Positions 9,977 to 22,014 of a DNA stretch of 64,000 nt are shown here, one piece after another. The stretch lies in NCBI GenBank assembly GCA_946406115.1, contig OX291547.1, positions 7,507,001 through 7,571,000 on the forward strand. The letters run 5' to 3'. The notes below the pieces were generated by a model. It was given only the letters and a program-made list of their open reading frames with translations, searched no databases and had not been told where the DNA came from. Every line of letters begins with the position of its first letter. The stretch's first letter is position 1. The position numbers and the translations under genes were made by a program. This DNA comes from Apoda limacodes. Its lineage: Eukaryota > Arthropoda > Insecta > Lepidoptera > Limacodidae.

Positions 9977-12240
9977 TTAAGTAGTATGTTTTAATTTCTG
10001 TTTAGTTCTTAATGTTTATGCGGTCGGGTTGTTTTGTTTGTTTATTTTTATTCACAGTTTTTTAGTGTTATTTTAACACGTGCTTGACTATTTTATTATA
10101 ACTGTTATATATTTTCGTACTTGCCCTTTAAAGCATATCAAGATACCCAACTCGAGATTCATTTAAAAAAAAAATATTAGCTTGCATATTAAAACGCATA
10201 AAATCCGTTGTTTTGATTTTTTAAGAATTTTATGTACCCATTGACACTCTCAGAATTGCGACGAATCTAGCGACACCTCTCAAGCTTAATTTCATCAAGC
10301 CGTTTCGGCTAATGAGCGTGCCAAAGGAATATATAATACATTCATACATATATACACTCGAAAAACATAACCCTCTTTCTGGCGCAATCAGATAAAAACG
10401 TTAAACTCAAAGTTAAAAGAGTTGTTAAAAAAAGCTGTTTTATTTGAGCAATCCTCAAAAAAAGGCTTTTAATTTATAGTGATATTAAAATTATGCATTA
10501 TTGAGCTTATATAAAAATAATTAAGTAAAATGTCAATGGCAGTCAATTCATGTCTTTTTGCTATCACAGGCATGAAACAACAAAAAATAAAAAAAAGAAC
10601 ACTCAAACGACCTTATTACATAACTACTTTTAACAACCTTGTTATACGTTTTGAAACGCTATCGGAAGGAAATCCTGATTCAAAATATTCCACTTGCCGC
10701 ATCAGCTAGTAATCTTCGATGGCCATGAGTTTCAAAGATAAAGGACGGCCAACCTCCGCCAGCGAACCTAACATATTTTATGCAAATCAGTTGCAACACT
10801 TCCCATCATATTTACTAGTAATTCATATAACATTCCTTTTAACTCAATCGACTATCGATAGCTAAAACACTACAAAATCACAGATATTTTCAACTAAATC
10901 ACAATATTTATGAATAGACTAGCTTATGTCCACGACTTAATCCACGGGGACCTTCAAGGAATTCATGAATTTTACCTAAAAAAATTTCGTAATTATCATA
11001 CAAATTTTCATCGCATATTTTTCCCTATAGGGGATAAATGTTCAAAAATGGTGAAACACGTCAATCTTAATTTTCAACCTAAAGAATAAATACCAATTTT
11101 TATGCATTTACGAGTAGGTACCTTAAAAAAAGACGGATTATCTTACCATCTTTTATTCTCCCTAGGGTAACTAACACTAAAAATACTTTCTTAGTACACC
11201 TATGTTATACCAGCAATCCCTGTGCAAAATTTTAAATCTCTAAACCCAGTAGTTTGGGCTTAGCGTTGAAAATTAATCAGTCAGTCAGTTTGGGGTAGGT
11301 ATAATTAAAAGCAATATATGGGCCATTGCCTGCGCACCCTATGTGACATAATCATGTGACCGCTCGGAAACAACACGCACACATTTACGCGTATACATAC
11401 GTCATTTGTTTGAATGAAGTGGCCAGGGAGTGACAAAAGTTAGTTGTGATTAGGGTTGTCAGATAAATTCAAAAGTAGCACATGTCCCCGTGCCCTAAAT
11501 GTACTTAAACTCTTAAACTAGGTACTAAATGTCCTCTCTTAAAATGTAACTTTAGAATTTTTAAGTACATGTATGGCGTACGTATTCGCTAAGAAAGTAC
11601 TGGCTTAAGTTTGGACAATAATTAAATATAACAAGAGAAAAAATTAGAGCCATTACCCAAAAGTCATCATTGTCAGGATATAAAACAAAATCTTATTACG
11701 CAGGCAGCCAGCTATGTATATATGTATACGTTGTATTTAATATTTTACTTAATCAGTTTAGAGAGCGAGAATTATACATAACCACGTAATGGTTCCGAGG
11801 TTTATCTTACATTTGTAACAAAACTGTTCTGTCACGTTAGCATTGAGATCACGACCGTGGCTGGGATCCAGGCCAGCGGACTTCTCTCAACAATAAAAGT
11901 ATTTACACAAGGCAAGAACTATATACGTTCATTTTGTTATTTAGTACATTTAAACTCAAGACTTAAATTTATGCTTATGTTTGCTCCAAGTACTTATTGA
12001 CGTAGACGAAGGAAAAGGCCATAAACTTTTGTGTTTAGAAGTTTTCAGCTTTTTTCCACATTTGTGTATTCCGTATTTTCATATACAGAAACTTTAAGTA
12101 ACTTGATATCCTTTACAGCATAACGGAATATTCTTTGTCTGGTGAAATACGAATATTATCTCAAAAAACACCTTGAGGGGCCCATCCCGGATATATATAA
12201 AAGTATTCTGCATAGAAGTTAAAAAAGGTCTTCTTCCACG
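9977..12240. other. Non-coding, AT-rich; repeat fragment at about 10,930-11,300
   Basis: No coding exon seen. The stretch 10,930-11,300 ('cttatgtccacgactta', 'ttttccctataggggataaatg', 'ggtgaaacacgtcaatc') matches the family at 16,555-16,870 and looks like a dispersed non-autonomous element. A second TATA-like run, TATATAAAAG, lies at about 12,193-12,202. Confidence 0.5.
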
Positions 12241-12265
12241 TGGCAGAAGTCGCATAAAAAGAAAG

Positions 12266-12306
12266 TATATATACGCGTAGCGGTCTGTTATGAACGTAGT
12301 CAGTTA
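12266..12306 (+). promoter_or_regulatory. Candidate TATA + initiator core promoter, plus strand
   Basis: TATATATA at 12,266-12,273 is followed about 30 bases later by TCAGTT (12,300-12,305), matching the arthropod initiator TCAGT with +1 at about 12,302. Spacing from the end of the TATA run to +1 is about 29 bp, as expected. The sequence downstream is more GC-rich than its surroundings. No coding exon could be connected to it. Confidence 0.5.
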
Positions 12307-12419
12307 CACGACTGTCAAGCAAACGTCGTTGCTGACGCTTTTGCGACTATTGTACGCGCACCAAACGACATTCTGGAGGCGTTGGACTTGAACGCACGCA
12401 CCTTCACGTATTTCAGAAG
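12302..12419 (+). other. Candidate non-coding first exon (5'UTR), plus strand
   Basis: From the predicted start at 12,302 to a donor CAGAA|GTAAGC (GT at 12,420-12,421 or one base earlier) is about 118 bp. It contains no ATG and has balanced base composition with several CpGs, unlike the AT-rich flanks. This would suit a 5'UTR exon of a plus-strand gene with distant coding exons, or a long non-coding RNA. Sequence inference only. Confidence 0.4.
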
Positions 12420-12424
12420 TAAGC

Positions 12425-14150
12425 TAAGGCATTGAATATATAATGTATAATGTTATATGTCATATAAACAGCTGTAAAAATACATGTGTTATTGATAATA
12501 ATAACCCTTTGTTAGGCAATCATTATTGTCCATTTATTATGATTTGCAATGACATTTTTATGGTCTTTATACAGCCAAGTCAATGATGAATGAATTTTAT
12601 CACTTTATATGCTAAGTATTATAATTATATTAACCATAATTATACTTCTTTACTTTTTATTCAGAAAATACTATGATAATTTATTAACAAAACAAATGAT
12701 AAAAATAGTTAGGTAAGTATACTATTCAAAATAGAAAACGTTTTTACAAAAATTTACGATAAGAAAGATAAATTTAAATGAGTAGGCGCTACTAATGTAA
12801 AGATTGTAAATTTAAAGTAAATTTATATATGTTATAAGTTAAAAATTGTTTATTCAAAAATGCATCAGTCCAAAATTTTAAATTTTGCCATCTGTAGAAT
12901 CGAAAATGCAAAATTATAAATTTTCCATCTGTAGAACAAAGAATGGTTATTAAACAGTATGCTTACAAAAATTATGGCGGAAGTAGTTTGGTCCCTTCTT
13001 TGTTCAGAAAGACACAATTCGTGACTTTAGAGTGCGATTATCTTTAATTCATCGTGCCAAGAAGTTTTTACTAAAAACTAAATTTTATGTTCTTTGCTCA
13101 TAAAATAATTTTCTTTAAATTATCCACCAATTACTTGATTCTTGCGTTACAGTTATATTCGGCATTTTCCGCAAGCGTATCTTGCCTTAAATTATAATGA
13201 ATAGGCAGCCATTTATGATCGTTTGTTGCAAAGAATTTTGTCTCATTACAGTTGCCACCAATATTCAAGGCAGGCGCAGAATAACAAGGTTTTACCGCGG
13301 GCTTCATCATTCGCTGCTGCTAGTTATGGAAACATACTTTATGGAGGGGAAGCCGTCCTACACGACTGCGGTTTCGGAATCTTGACCTATCATACTTTCT
13401 TCGTCGTTTGTAGGATCTTGACAACTCTTCTCTACAAAATCTTTCATTTCGGATTTTTTCAATCTATAATAGCCTCAAAGACTATCTTTTCGTAGTTAAC
13501 CTTACGACAACTTAGACTAATGCATGTGAATCTAACTTATACTATTCGTTGGAAAGCTTTGTTGACATCGACAAAATATATATAAGCCCTAATTTTACCC
13601 AACAAGGTATCCGTATTTCTTTTGCATCTAAGGGTGAACTTATGCAGCTGTAAATTACCAATGCAATCCGCTACTAACTAATAAAAGCGTCTTGGATCAA
13701 AAATAAGCTACCCATATAGTATGATTAACGAACAACGAAATCGACATAGTTACTGCAACAAAAGTGCCTCATTAATCAATCAACTGATTCCTTGATCGTG
13801 GCTGAGGGTGTTGCAAGGGCACACAATATGCCCGCAATCATTCATGGTGGACCAATCAAAAAGCCATTATAATCACAATCATAGTAACTTGCGCGTGGGC
13901 TTTACTGAGAAATGTAAGTAGATACATTTAGTGCATCCTTATTGCGCAAATATAGACCAATATAATGAACTTCTTCATAATTGTTAAGGTCTTAAAGCAC
14001 TTTGTAATACCATATACTTATCTGACTTTTATGTTACAAAGAAAATTATAAATGTTAAGGTTGTTTTTACGTGGATTAATGACCTGCGGGATATATTTTT
14101 TAAATGTCAAAACAAATAATTGTGTTGTAATAAAAACTATATGCTGATAT
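12425..14150. other. Non-coding AT-rich stretch with unassigned patches
   Basis: I see no supported gene. The region 13,190-13,500 has two overlapping short open frames and a slightly richer composition, but no recognisable protein. The stretch 13,790-13,890 ('gatcgtggctgagggtgttgc') may be an old retroelement fragment. Confidence 0.4.
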
Positions 14151-14159
14151 TATATTTGC

Positions 14160-14290
14160 CTTATAAGTCTTACGTAAGGCGATTTTGGGTATTTTTCGAC
14201 CCCCCCTCCCCACGGTGGTATTTTGTAAGATTTAGCTCGGCCCCCATTCCACCCTAAACCTTACGCGAGCTTTTTCAAAATGCGTTATTT
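14160..14290. repeat. Short C/G-rich dispersed-repeat fragment
   Basis: The block contains 'cttacgtaaggcgattttgg' and 'gaccccccctccccacgg', and near its right end 'taaaccttacgcgagc'. The inverted pairing of 'cttacgtaagg' and 'ccttacgcgag' suggests a short terminal-inverted-repeat remnant. Transposon family not assigned. Confidence 0.35.
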
Positions 14291-15144
14291 TAGTGTAAAT
14301 AAGTAAATAAATATTATTGTGTAGGATTTAGCCATGTTTGAGTAGAGAAACTAGAATAATATTAGAATTTAATTTATACTTCTTGCAGTTCTAATTATTT
14401 TATTAAATCAAAATTGTGTAGTATTGATCACGATCGATCTCGATTTAGGTACGACAGAATGCATAACTTTTGAATCCAATTTCAAGTGCAAAATCCCACG
14501 TTGATAAGGAAACATTGGTAAAACCATGACATAAAAAGAATAGCGTAAAGCTACAAGCAGAAGAAATAATACGCTGACCGCAGACCTATAAAACATACTT
14601 ATCAGAATATTTCTCTATCTCCGTAAGATTTTTTATAAATCTAGGTTACAAGAGTGAGTATGCTGATACAATCCAAATCCAAAGGCGACAAAGTAGCTAG
14701 ATAAAAATAAATTTATAAATTACATTTGGCGATAAGATGTGATAATGTGGGCAGATAATTCCAAGTATTGCGAGATATTTGCATTCTACAGCTATCATGG
14801 ACGCATTTACACCCACGGGGTTGCAAACACTGCCAACCCAATGCTAAATAAATAAAAATCATTATTTCTTTAATTGGACTCAATGTTATTTCTTTTATTT
14901 TAATTCGACCAGTGACAATCGCATTTCTAAAACAAAGTGTGGCATTTTATATAACATGACATATTCAAATTCGCAAAAAAAAAACAAATAAAGTAAACTT
15001 TTTTTAGAGTTTCGTATTCAAAGACTACCAATGCCTATTACATTATTGTATAACAGGGCTTTATTTTTTGAATATAAATAGGTAAAGGGCTGAAATTGTG
15101 ACTTAATCTTATCTGTTATTGCAACGAATTTCCTAACAAATAAT

Positions 15145-15600
15145 AAAAAAACCGGCCAAGTGCGAGTCGGACTCGCGCATTGAGGGCTCCATACTGCCAC
15201 AGAATGCAGAAGCCTGCTCACACTTCGTTGTTCTAGCCGGAAGACGTCCACTGCTGAACGTAGGCCTCGACCAAATGTCTCAACAACTCCATATGACGCA
15301 CACTTGACCGGTTTAAATTTTTTTTTGTTTTACTATAGAGCTTAAACAAAAGTCGTTTCAAGTTTGAAACTTGTATGTTTACTGTTTTAACAAGCCCAAC
15401 TCGCACTTAACCGGTTTTTTATTATTTGCTATTTTACTACAGAGCTTCTACCAAAACACTTTCCTTTTGTTTGGAATAACCCTTTTTTTTACTTTTTGTT
15501 TTTTTATTATTTGTTAGGAAATCCCAGACACTCAACGTAAGCTAAGTAATACGGCTGCGTTGGAACCGAAGGGGTGAGGAACTCTAAAACTCATTTTATT
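15145..15600. repeat. 'ccggccaagtgcgagtcgg' dispersed repeat, with a LINE scrap inside
   Basis: It begins 'accggccaagtgcgagtcgg' at about 15,152 and breaks off after 'gagggctccatac' (about 15,193). The intervening piece to about 15,300 contains 'gacgtccactgctgaacgta' and 'ggcctcgaccaaatgtc', the signature of the RTE-like LINE end also seen at 24,826-25,115. The family then resumes with 'ttgaccggttt' and 'aagtttgaaacttgtatg', ending near 'aggaactctaaaa'. Confidence 0.6.
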
Positions 15601-17640
15601 TATGTTCATTACCAACATTTTTTTAATTTATGCTCTATCGTAAAAACGTTACACCGATAAAAAATAAAATATAGGTAAGTAAACCGTATGTACATATTTC
15701 GTAAAAAAAATCTTGTCAACCCAACCCAGTTAATAAACTTACTTAAAATTAATTGCGATACATTTTAGATTTAAACTGTAATAAAGATCTTAATTGAGTA
15801 TTTGGTTGCTACAATATTTATCAGCCACCGTACCATTTGTTGCATATAAATGTGAGTTTTATTTTGCGTAGTGGTACGAAACCCTTGCACAGTCGCACTC
15901 ACACTTAACCGGTTGTTACTTTCATAATTTGCACATTCTCATAAATTAAATAACGTAAGTATTATAAAGATTCACGGTCATATGAGAGATAAAAAAATAA
16001 ACCTATGACCAACCTGTCATTGCTGTTAACGTATATGAAAGGCAAGTATTAAGTTTTCGCAGCGGGATAGATTGTTATCGGTAAAGTGGACACACAAAGG
16101 ATCTACAAGCACGTAGGAGGCAAATGGACCAGGATAGTCAGAGGTGGGACATCACGAGTGGGAGAACATGGACTTTACTTGACGTACTTGTAGTGAATGA
16201 TTCATGTTATCTTTAATCTTGCAATGCTAATACTGCTATAAATAAGAGGAGACCAGAACTGAAATGTTTAAAGATAGCGCCGTGTACTTTATTCAAATCA
16301 ACAACATTGTTACGAGTATTAAAATATTTTTCTTAAGGGTGCGAGTATAGACAATTTTATATTAAAATTATGTTTTGCAAAATCCCTTTTTTGTTCTTAG
16401 CAATAAGAGTTTTTTTTTTTTGTTTTATTTTTAAATTTTAGTTCATGTATAAATTTTAATAAATCGAGAACATAATTTACTTTAAAAAATTTATACTATG
16501 TAATTTTTTACCATCCCATTTTAATATTAGTCTATATTAAGTAATACTAGCATTTTACCGCGACTTCGCCCCAGTGGACTTTTGAGAAAACATAGCTTTT
16601 CTGTTTATTTTTTTACTAATAAAAATATCGGAATTCTCATATTAATTTTCATCAATTTTTTGCCACCCTAGTAAATGATTTTTTAAAGCGGTGAAAAACG
16701 TCAATCACAATTTTCAACCTAAATTTACGGATTTTCATCAACTTTTGCAAATATTGCAAAATCCTTACTTAGTGGAGCCCTACGTCAGGTTCAAGCCCAC
16801 AAGCCAGCGTTTTGGGATGTGCGTTGCTATGTCATTGAATCAGTCAGTTTCTTCTTTAGTATATACAGAAGATTGTATTAAAAAATAATACTAATACTAA
16901 AACTACCTATATTTTCGAAATTGCTGTAAGCAGTTATAATTTGAGATGTTTAACGCGCAATTATGATTAATATGAACATGTCAAATACGTACTCATCTCA
17001 CGTACCACACCTACTTATGATTATACAAAGTTACTTATTTTGAATTTTTAATAACTAAGTACTCGATAACAATCAATATCTTTATAGTAATAACGAGACC
17101 TCTTTCAAAAACATATAAATGCAACAACAATATACATACTTCCTATTTAAACATTTTCGAATTTTCGAATGTTGCCAGACTGAGAACTCTACCATTCGCT
17201 AACAAAATACCAACGAAAGAATTATTAGCACACCGAACAATACTGACGTGCCCTTACTGGAACGTTAACCTTTAGTTACTTTCCTATCTGTGACCCAGTA
17301 TCAATTCGCCAAACTGCCCATTCGTGGTTCGCCGCACAATATAGGTATAATGGCATATTGAAATCGACCTTGGGCCTCTCACTCGTGTTAAATACATTGG
17401 TAACAATAACAACCGCAAACTTAAATCCTAAATAGGTTTGTTCCTCACATGCAATCCAATTATCTTTTAATGTTTATGCCTTTGTTTATGATTAAGTAAC
17501 ACGGTTTATTAAATATATTTCAAACATGGGAGTAAGATATTGATTCATGAATAATTGTACTATACACACTTTTGTAAAATTGTGCGAAGTTCTTTACAAT
17601 ACAAAGTATAGAATTTGCTATATAAAAAATTCAGGCATTT
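15601..17640. other. Non-coding AT-rich stretch with one dispersed repeat
   Basis: 16,555-16,870 is a degraded repeat ('accgcgacttcgccccagtgg' start, 'ggtgaaaaacgtcaatcac' inside) of the family at about 10,930. Its short open frame is not a gene. Elsewhere no supported feature was found. Confidence 0.5.
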
Positions 17641-17693
17641 TAAGAAATTGTTTCAATTTATGAAGGATATTTGATCAAAAATATAACGATTTT

Positions 17694-18225
17694 GTGACTG
17701 TCATCAGTAGAGCGGGCTGCAGATTTTGCCAGCGTGAAAGAGTACGTCTTAAGAGTGCAGACTCCAAAGACTATACCGATACTCAAAATCTTATGAGGCA
17801 CAGACGGGAGATTCCCTTGCCTTCACAGGAGTGGCATACTCTAAACAAGCAAGTTAAAAAGCAATTAAACTTTGATGTCTCGTCTGCCCGTTCCAACACA
17901 TGCTCCATCGAGGAAGCGGTATAGAAAATTAAGGTATGAAAAAATGTTTGCGAAACATCTTAGGGGAACTGACGAAACTGAGGAGTTCTGACGGAAGAGC
18001 CATTTCATACTTGTAAGGGTCAAAAAATTGTATGAGAACTTTTACTCTTTGCAAGCGCCAAAGCCCGCAGCTCAACAGACGGGTGATAGTCGCTCACCCT
18101 TGGCTCACCACTACACTCAGGATATTCTGAATATTGATATAGCCTGGATTAGGATAGCTCTTGAGTAATTCAAGAACAACAAAGTGCTAGGTGAACACGA
18201 TATTGGAGCGGAGCTGTCGTGAGCC
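17694..18225 (+). mobile_element. Degraded RTE-like LINE, region between endonuclease and RT
   Basis: Frames with several stops read NKQVKKQLNFDVSSARSNTC then SIEEAV, a G(T)DE(T)EE block, VKKLYENFYS, DILNIDIAWIRIAL, and FKNNKVLGEHDIGAELS. The last equals the conserved 'LKNNKAPGxDGIxAELL' at the start of RTE-like reverse transcriptases. The frame breaks at 18,216-18,226, where a different LINE begins. Confidence 0.7.
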
Positions 18226-18655
18226 GATGGAACCCCAGTTCAGATGGAATTAAGCACAACAGAAGTATACCTAAACAAAAAAGAACTTCGGTAAAGAAGA
18301 AGACAAATGAGGAATTGTTCGAAATGATGCCCACGGCTACTTTCTACCATCGCACCGTTCGCCATCGGCAGGGAATTTATTCTCACACTTTAGAACCGAA
18401 ATGGTCGCGTACAGTGCGGTTTCAGAGAAACTTCCTCCCGCGAACGCTTGGGTTGTGGAATGAGCTCTATGCCAAGCTAAAGACTACAGTATGGGGTTCC
18501 TCAAGAAAAAAGTTATTGGATTTTTGAAGAGTCGGCAACGCGCGAGTGATACTTCTGGTGTTGCAAGCGTCCATAGACCACGGTGAACGCTTACCATCAA
18601 GCGGACCGTGTGCTTGTTTGCCACCTTAGTGGCATAAATAATAAAATAAGACAAA
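18226..18655 (+). mobile_element. 3' end of a Jockey/CR1-type LINE inserted in an RTE-like LINE
   Basis: The open frame 18,219-18,527 encodes a LINE C-terminus (ATFYHRTVRHRQGIYSHTLE, then SRTVRFQRNFLPRTLGLWNE). A 3'UTR follows ('gttgcaagcgtccatag', 'tgcttgtttgccacctta') that matches 3835-4000 in reverse and the 57,050-57,090 scrap. It ends in an A-rich tail at about 18,632-18,655. It is 5'-truncated. Confidence 0.75.
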
Positions 18656-19135
18656 ACAATTCGGTTGGACTGGGCAGCACTTGGAAAGTTGCGTCAGGTC
18701 TTCACGTCATCCATACCTCAATGCTTAAAGACGAAGGTCCTTAATCAATGTTTCTTGTCGATCATAACCTACGGAATGGAAATGTGAACACTGAGAGTCG
18801 GCTAGTTAAAAGTCGCTCAACAGGCTATGGAAAAAGCTATGCTGGGAGTTTATTTCAACGATATTATCGGAAATTAAGAGTTCCGACGAAGAACTAAAGA
18901 AGGTTATAGCCCACGGAATTAGCAAGCTGAAATGGTAATGGGCAGATCACATTTGTTGCAGAACCGATGGCCGCCAATATGGCGTTTGCGTTAAATACCC
19001 ATAACAGTCCCATGAAAAAAAAGATTTCAAAAATCGTCCGCTAGGGGTGCTGCACGAACGCGATAGTAGATATAGAAACTCTCAAAAACCAACGCTGCGC
19101 ACACCGATGGTTAGACATCACTGAACCTTAAAAAC
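18656..19135 (+). mobile_element. RTE-like LINE, C-terminal part
   Basis: Right after the A-rich tail the plus strand reads RLGWAALGKLRQVFTSSIPQ, CLKTKVLNQCFLSIITYGME and AQQAMEKAMLGV, then SDEELKKVIAHGISKLKW and ADHICCRTDGR. These are the thumb/C-terminal motifs of RTE-like elements ('QRAMERAMLG', 'KWQWAGHIARR'). Several stops are present. The RT catalytic core expected between this part and 17,694-18,225 is missing. Confidence 0.75.
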
Positions 19136-19468
19136 AAATGAGACTGATTTATTTTTTCTGAAATCCGATACGTACCTTAATATTCAGTTATAAATCGTGG
19201 CACGAAAGTTGAATCTGCGTAATAACACATTTTTGGTTCGTTAGTACATTTGTCCGTACTGTACCTGCGCAGACGGCCGCCATTTCAGTTCAACTTACGT
19301 GGCGCGAACTATACGTCTCTATGATTAGTAGGATAAAAGCCGATGGTCCTTACTAAATTGTATGTACGAGCCACGAGTACTTTATATTAACTTCGAAATC
19401 ATATAGATATAAGTATTTGATAAAGTCTCAGCGCTCAACGATAGCCCACATAAACAACCCCAAAAATA

Positions 19469-19685
19469 CACTGACAAGCAAAAATAACTTGTCACTAACA
19501 TAAACGACGATAAGATAGCTTCATGGGACAAAAAATATATTAAAAAGAGTTTTATTTTACAAATAAATAATTAAATTAGTGATTAAATATGCTTCAATGT
19601 TCCTTTAAAGTCATTGAGCTCATGAGTTATTTAGGTATATTGTTGTCTATGTAAGTAACTAGTTACTTGTATTTTGCTCGGCAAA
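19469..19685 (+). mobile_element. Small TIR element, family CACTGACRAGCAAAA, copy 1
   Basis: It starts after TA with CACTGACAAGCAAAA and ends in TTTTGCTCG, the reverse complement of the start; the last bases are degraded. The interior ('ttaaaaagagttttattt', 'gcttcaatgttcctttaaag', 'catgagttatttaggta') matches 26,880-27,010. No coding. TA flanks suggest Tc1/mariner-type mobilisation, which is an inference. Confidence 0.6.
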
Positions 19686-19689
19686 GCTC

Positions 19690-20365
19690 GAACTATTTAA
19701 ACGCTCTACTAGCTCAGATAATGTTAACAAGTTAAGATCAAGTCGTCTGAAGCAAGGTCTTAAAAGACACTGCTTGTATAAAAAGTTGAGCTTTTTCTCA
19801 ATACTCGTAACCTTAAAATTTTATTAAATCTTAACAAAAGTAAAGCACAAACAAACTTTCAGACTAATCAGTTAGTAACAAGATTTAGGGCATTAGCTTA
19901 TTTGCCCTAGTTCTGTTGTCCAGAGAATATACTAGTTACATTAATTTTATTTGTTGTCACGGTGTCCGACCACGCAATTGTAACTTTTCACTTATTTTAT
20001 ACGCAACTAAGTACTTAGCTTTAAATATGTTTATGAAGTCAACAATAACATAGTATCTAATTCAAGGTGGTTTGCAGTAATTTTTGCACAATGTAATTGC
20101 AAGTGTAACTAAGCAAATCGCGAAATAATTTTGTAACAAAAAATAAAACTGTGTAATTTTATGACTTGGTCAAATTTTAGGGTTCCGTAAGCAAACAACC
20201 TTACGGAAACTTTATTGTTTCGCCATATCCATCCTTCCCGTCCATCTATATGGATGGATCCCTTTCATTCAGAGACTATTAAGACTAAAATTAAAAAAAA
20301 GTTTTGCTAAAATTTTAATATAGATATAGATAGGAGTAAAAGTATGTATATTAAAATACGTATCT
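19690..20365. other. Non-coding AT-rich stretch
   Basis: No gene seen. The stretch 20,175-20,265 ('ttttagggttccgtaagc', 'catatccatccttcccgtcc') is an end fragment of the 'acggaaccctaaaa' repeat. Confidence 0.45.
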
Positions 20366-20369
20366 ACAG

Positions 20370-20471
20370 TGCAACAAACCTTTCTGACCTTCTGACCATG
20401 GGTGATAGGTCGCTAGTATCATGTAAATTAACACCTTTTCAAACCAACGGGTCCGAAAAGTTTGTTGCAGA
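20370..20471. mobile_element. Very short TIR element (about 100 bp), copy 1
   Basis: The left end GTGCAACAAACCTTTCTGAC (20,370-20,389) pairs with the right end 'gtccgaaaagtttgttgcag' (20,451-20,470), which reads CTGCAACAAACTTTTCGGAC on the other strand. The interior 'ggtcgctagtatcatgtaa' recurs at about 40,165. No coding capacity. Confidence 0.5.
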
Positions 20472-20474
20472 ATT

Positions 20475-21975
20475 GTCAACATTTGGTAAATTATAAAAAA
20501 TATATCATATAAAATACATGCATAACTAGCTGACAAAATAACGCCCCGTATCATAAATCTATTTCATTTCATTATATTCGATTTATTATATTCTACATCA
20601 GGCTGAATTTTATACATATTATGAACATTTATATATCTATCTATACCTTATGCTAAAATAATGTATATGATTGCAATTTATTCATAAGTAACAATGAAAC
20701 ATATATCCAAATGTCACATTACCAACATACTTCAAACATGTAGAATGTGAAACGAGTCTAAAGTATGGCATAGTTTAACCTTTCGCAGCCGTCACACTTA
20801 ATAAATTGATCATAGTCACAATTTAAGGAATTTATTGCCAGATAATATGTCTATCCTGTATTCTTAACACGCAATGTTTCTGGTTTCTATATTAATGTAT
20901 TTGTATGTATGGCGTTTTCAGTAACTGCTCTAATGATTAAATTTCGCTTTCTTACTTCAAAACCGTGAAACCAAGAACTCTAAAAATCTTCACAGTACAC
21001 AAGTTTTACAAACACCTGCATTTTAATTCTTCGGGACCCTAACTGAATGCAACTTACGACATGCATTATCCAGTTTTTTACCTAAAATGTGTCACTAAAA
21101 TAATTCGATTTGGTAATAAATTTGAATATTGTTATGAACACAAATATTTATATCTTTGTTAATTTATATTTTAGATGCAATATATTTTGAAATATCTGTT
21201 CTGTATCAATATTCTTAAGCTCAGATAAAATTTACAATGCGCACTGTTGGTCTCGTAGGATGTTATTGTGTGCATGTTGACGCCCTTACTTGTACGTCCA
21301 TACGTATCGATAAAGAAACATTCAATTGCACTTTACCGCCAACATACCCACATATATACACGAAGTGGTTGCATAAATTTGTTCACGCTTGACATGGCGT
21401 TCAAATCGTAAGAAATTATATCTTTGACTCAAGCTGGATTTTATAAAGTGATTTTATTTTCAAAATTAATATACATGCAATACATATACAATTTGTGTAT
21501 AAATTATAATGAGGTTAGGTTAAATCGGGTAAAGTAACAGTAATTTAAAAAATATGTAATAGATATAGACTTGGATACTTTATAAAAATATCTACTCAAG
21601 TTGCCACAGTAATGGCGATAGGTGTCGCTTAATACTAGTGAGGTACCTATATATATTTATCTGCCTATCTATATATACCAGATTAACATACATTAAAACC
21701 TTCTCCTTTTAGCTTCAGTGTAATCGGGTAAAAAAGAGATAGTAATTTAAAAAATATAGAATATACCATAGACTGTATAAAAATATCTACTGAAGCCGCC
21801 ACAGTAATGGCGATAGGTAGGCTTAGTACTAGTGACGTACCTATATCTATCCGTTACCTACACTTGTGGTTTTCCTAACCCATTTCTCACCAAGTAAATG
21901 TCGAGCAACTGTAAAAATATAGCTTTGACGTTCTAGCCTTACTAGATTTTGAACAAAATTCCACCAATCCTTTGT
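20475..21975. other. Non-coding; local duplication at about 21,500-21,660 and 21,720-21,845
   Basis: Two similar blocks share 'aatcgggtaaa.', 'agtaatttaaaaaatat', 'ataaaaatatctact' and 'gccacagtaatggcgatagg', followed by 'cttaatactagtgaggtacc' or 'cttagtactagtgacgtacc'. This is a diverged tandem duplication with a unit of about 210 bp. No coding content seen. Confidence 0.55.
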
Positions 21976-22014
21976 ATTTCTAAATCAGTTCGTAGGATAA
22001 GACAGCCAGCAATT

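Noticed and set aside
14408..14596. Signal-peptide-like start MFYRSAVSVLFLLLVAL as exon 1 of the CPAP1 gene
   Set aside because: No phase-1 splice donor follows in frame (the only NGT codon gives a weak C|GTGGGA), so it cannot be joined to the exon at 9,652 as read.
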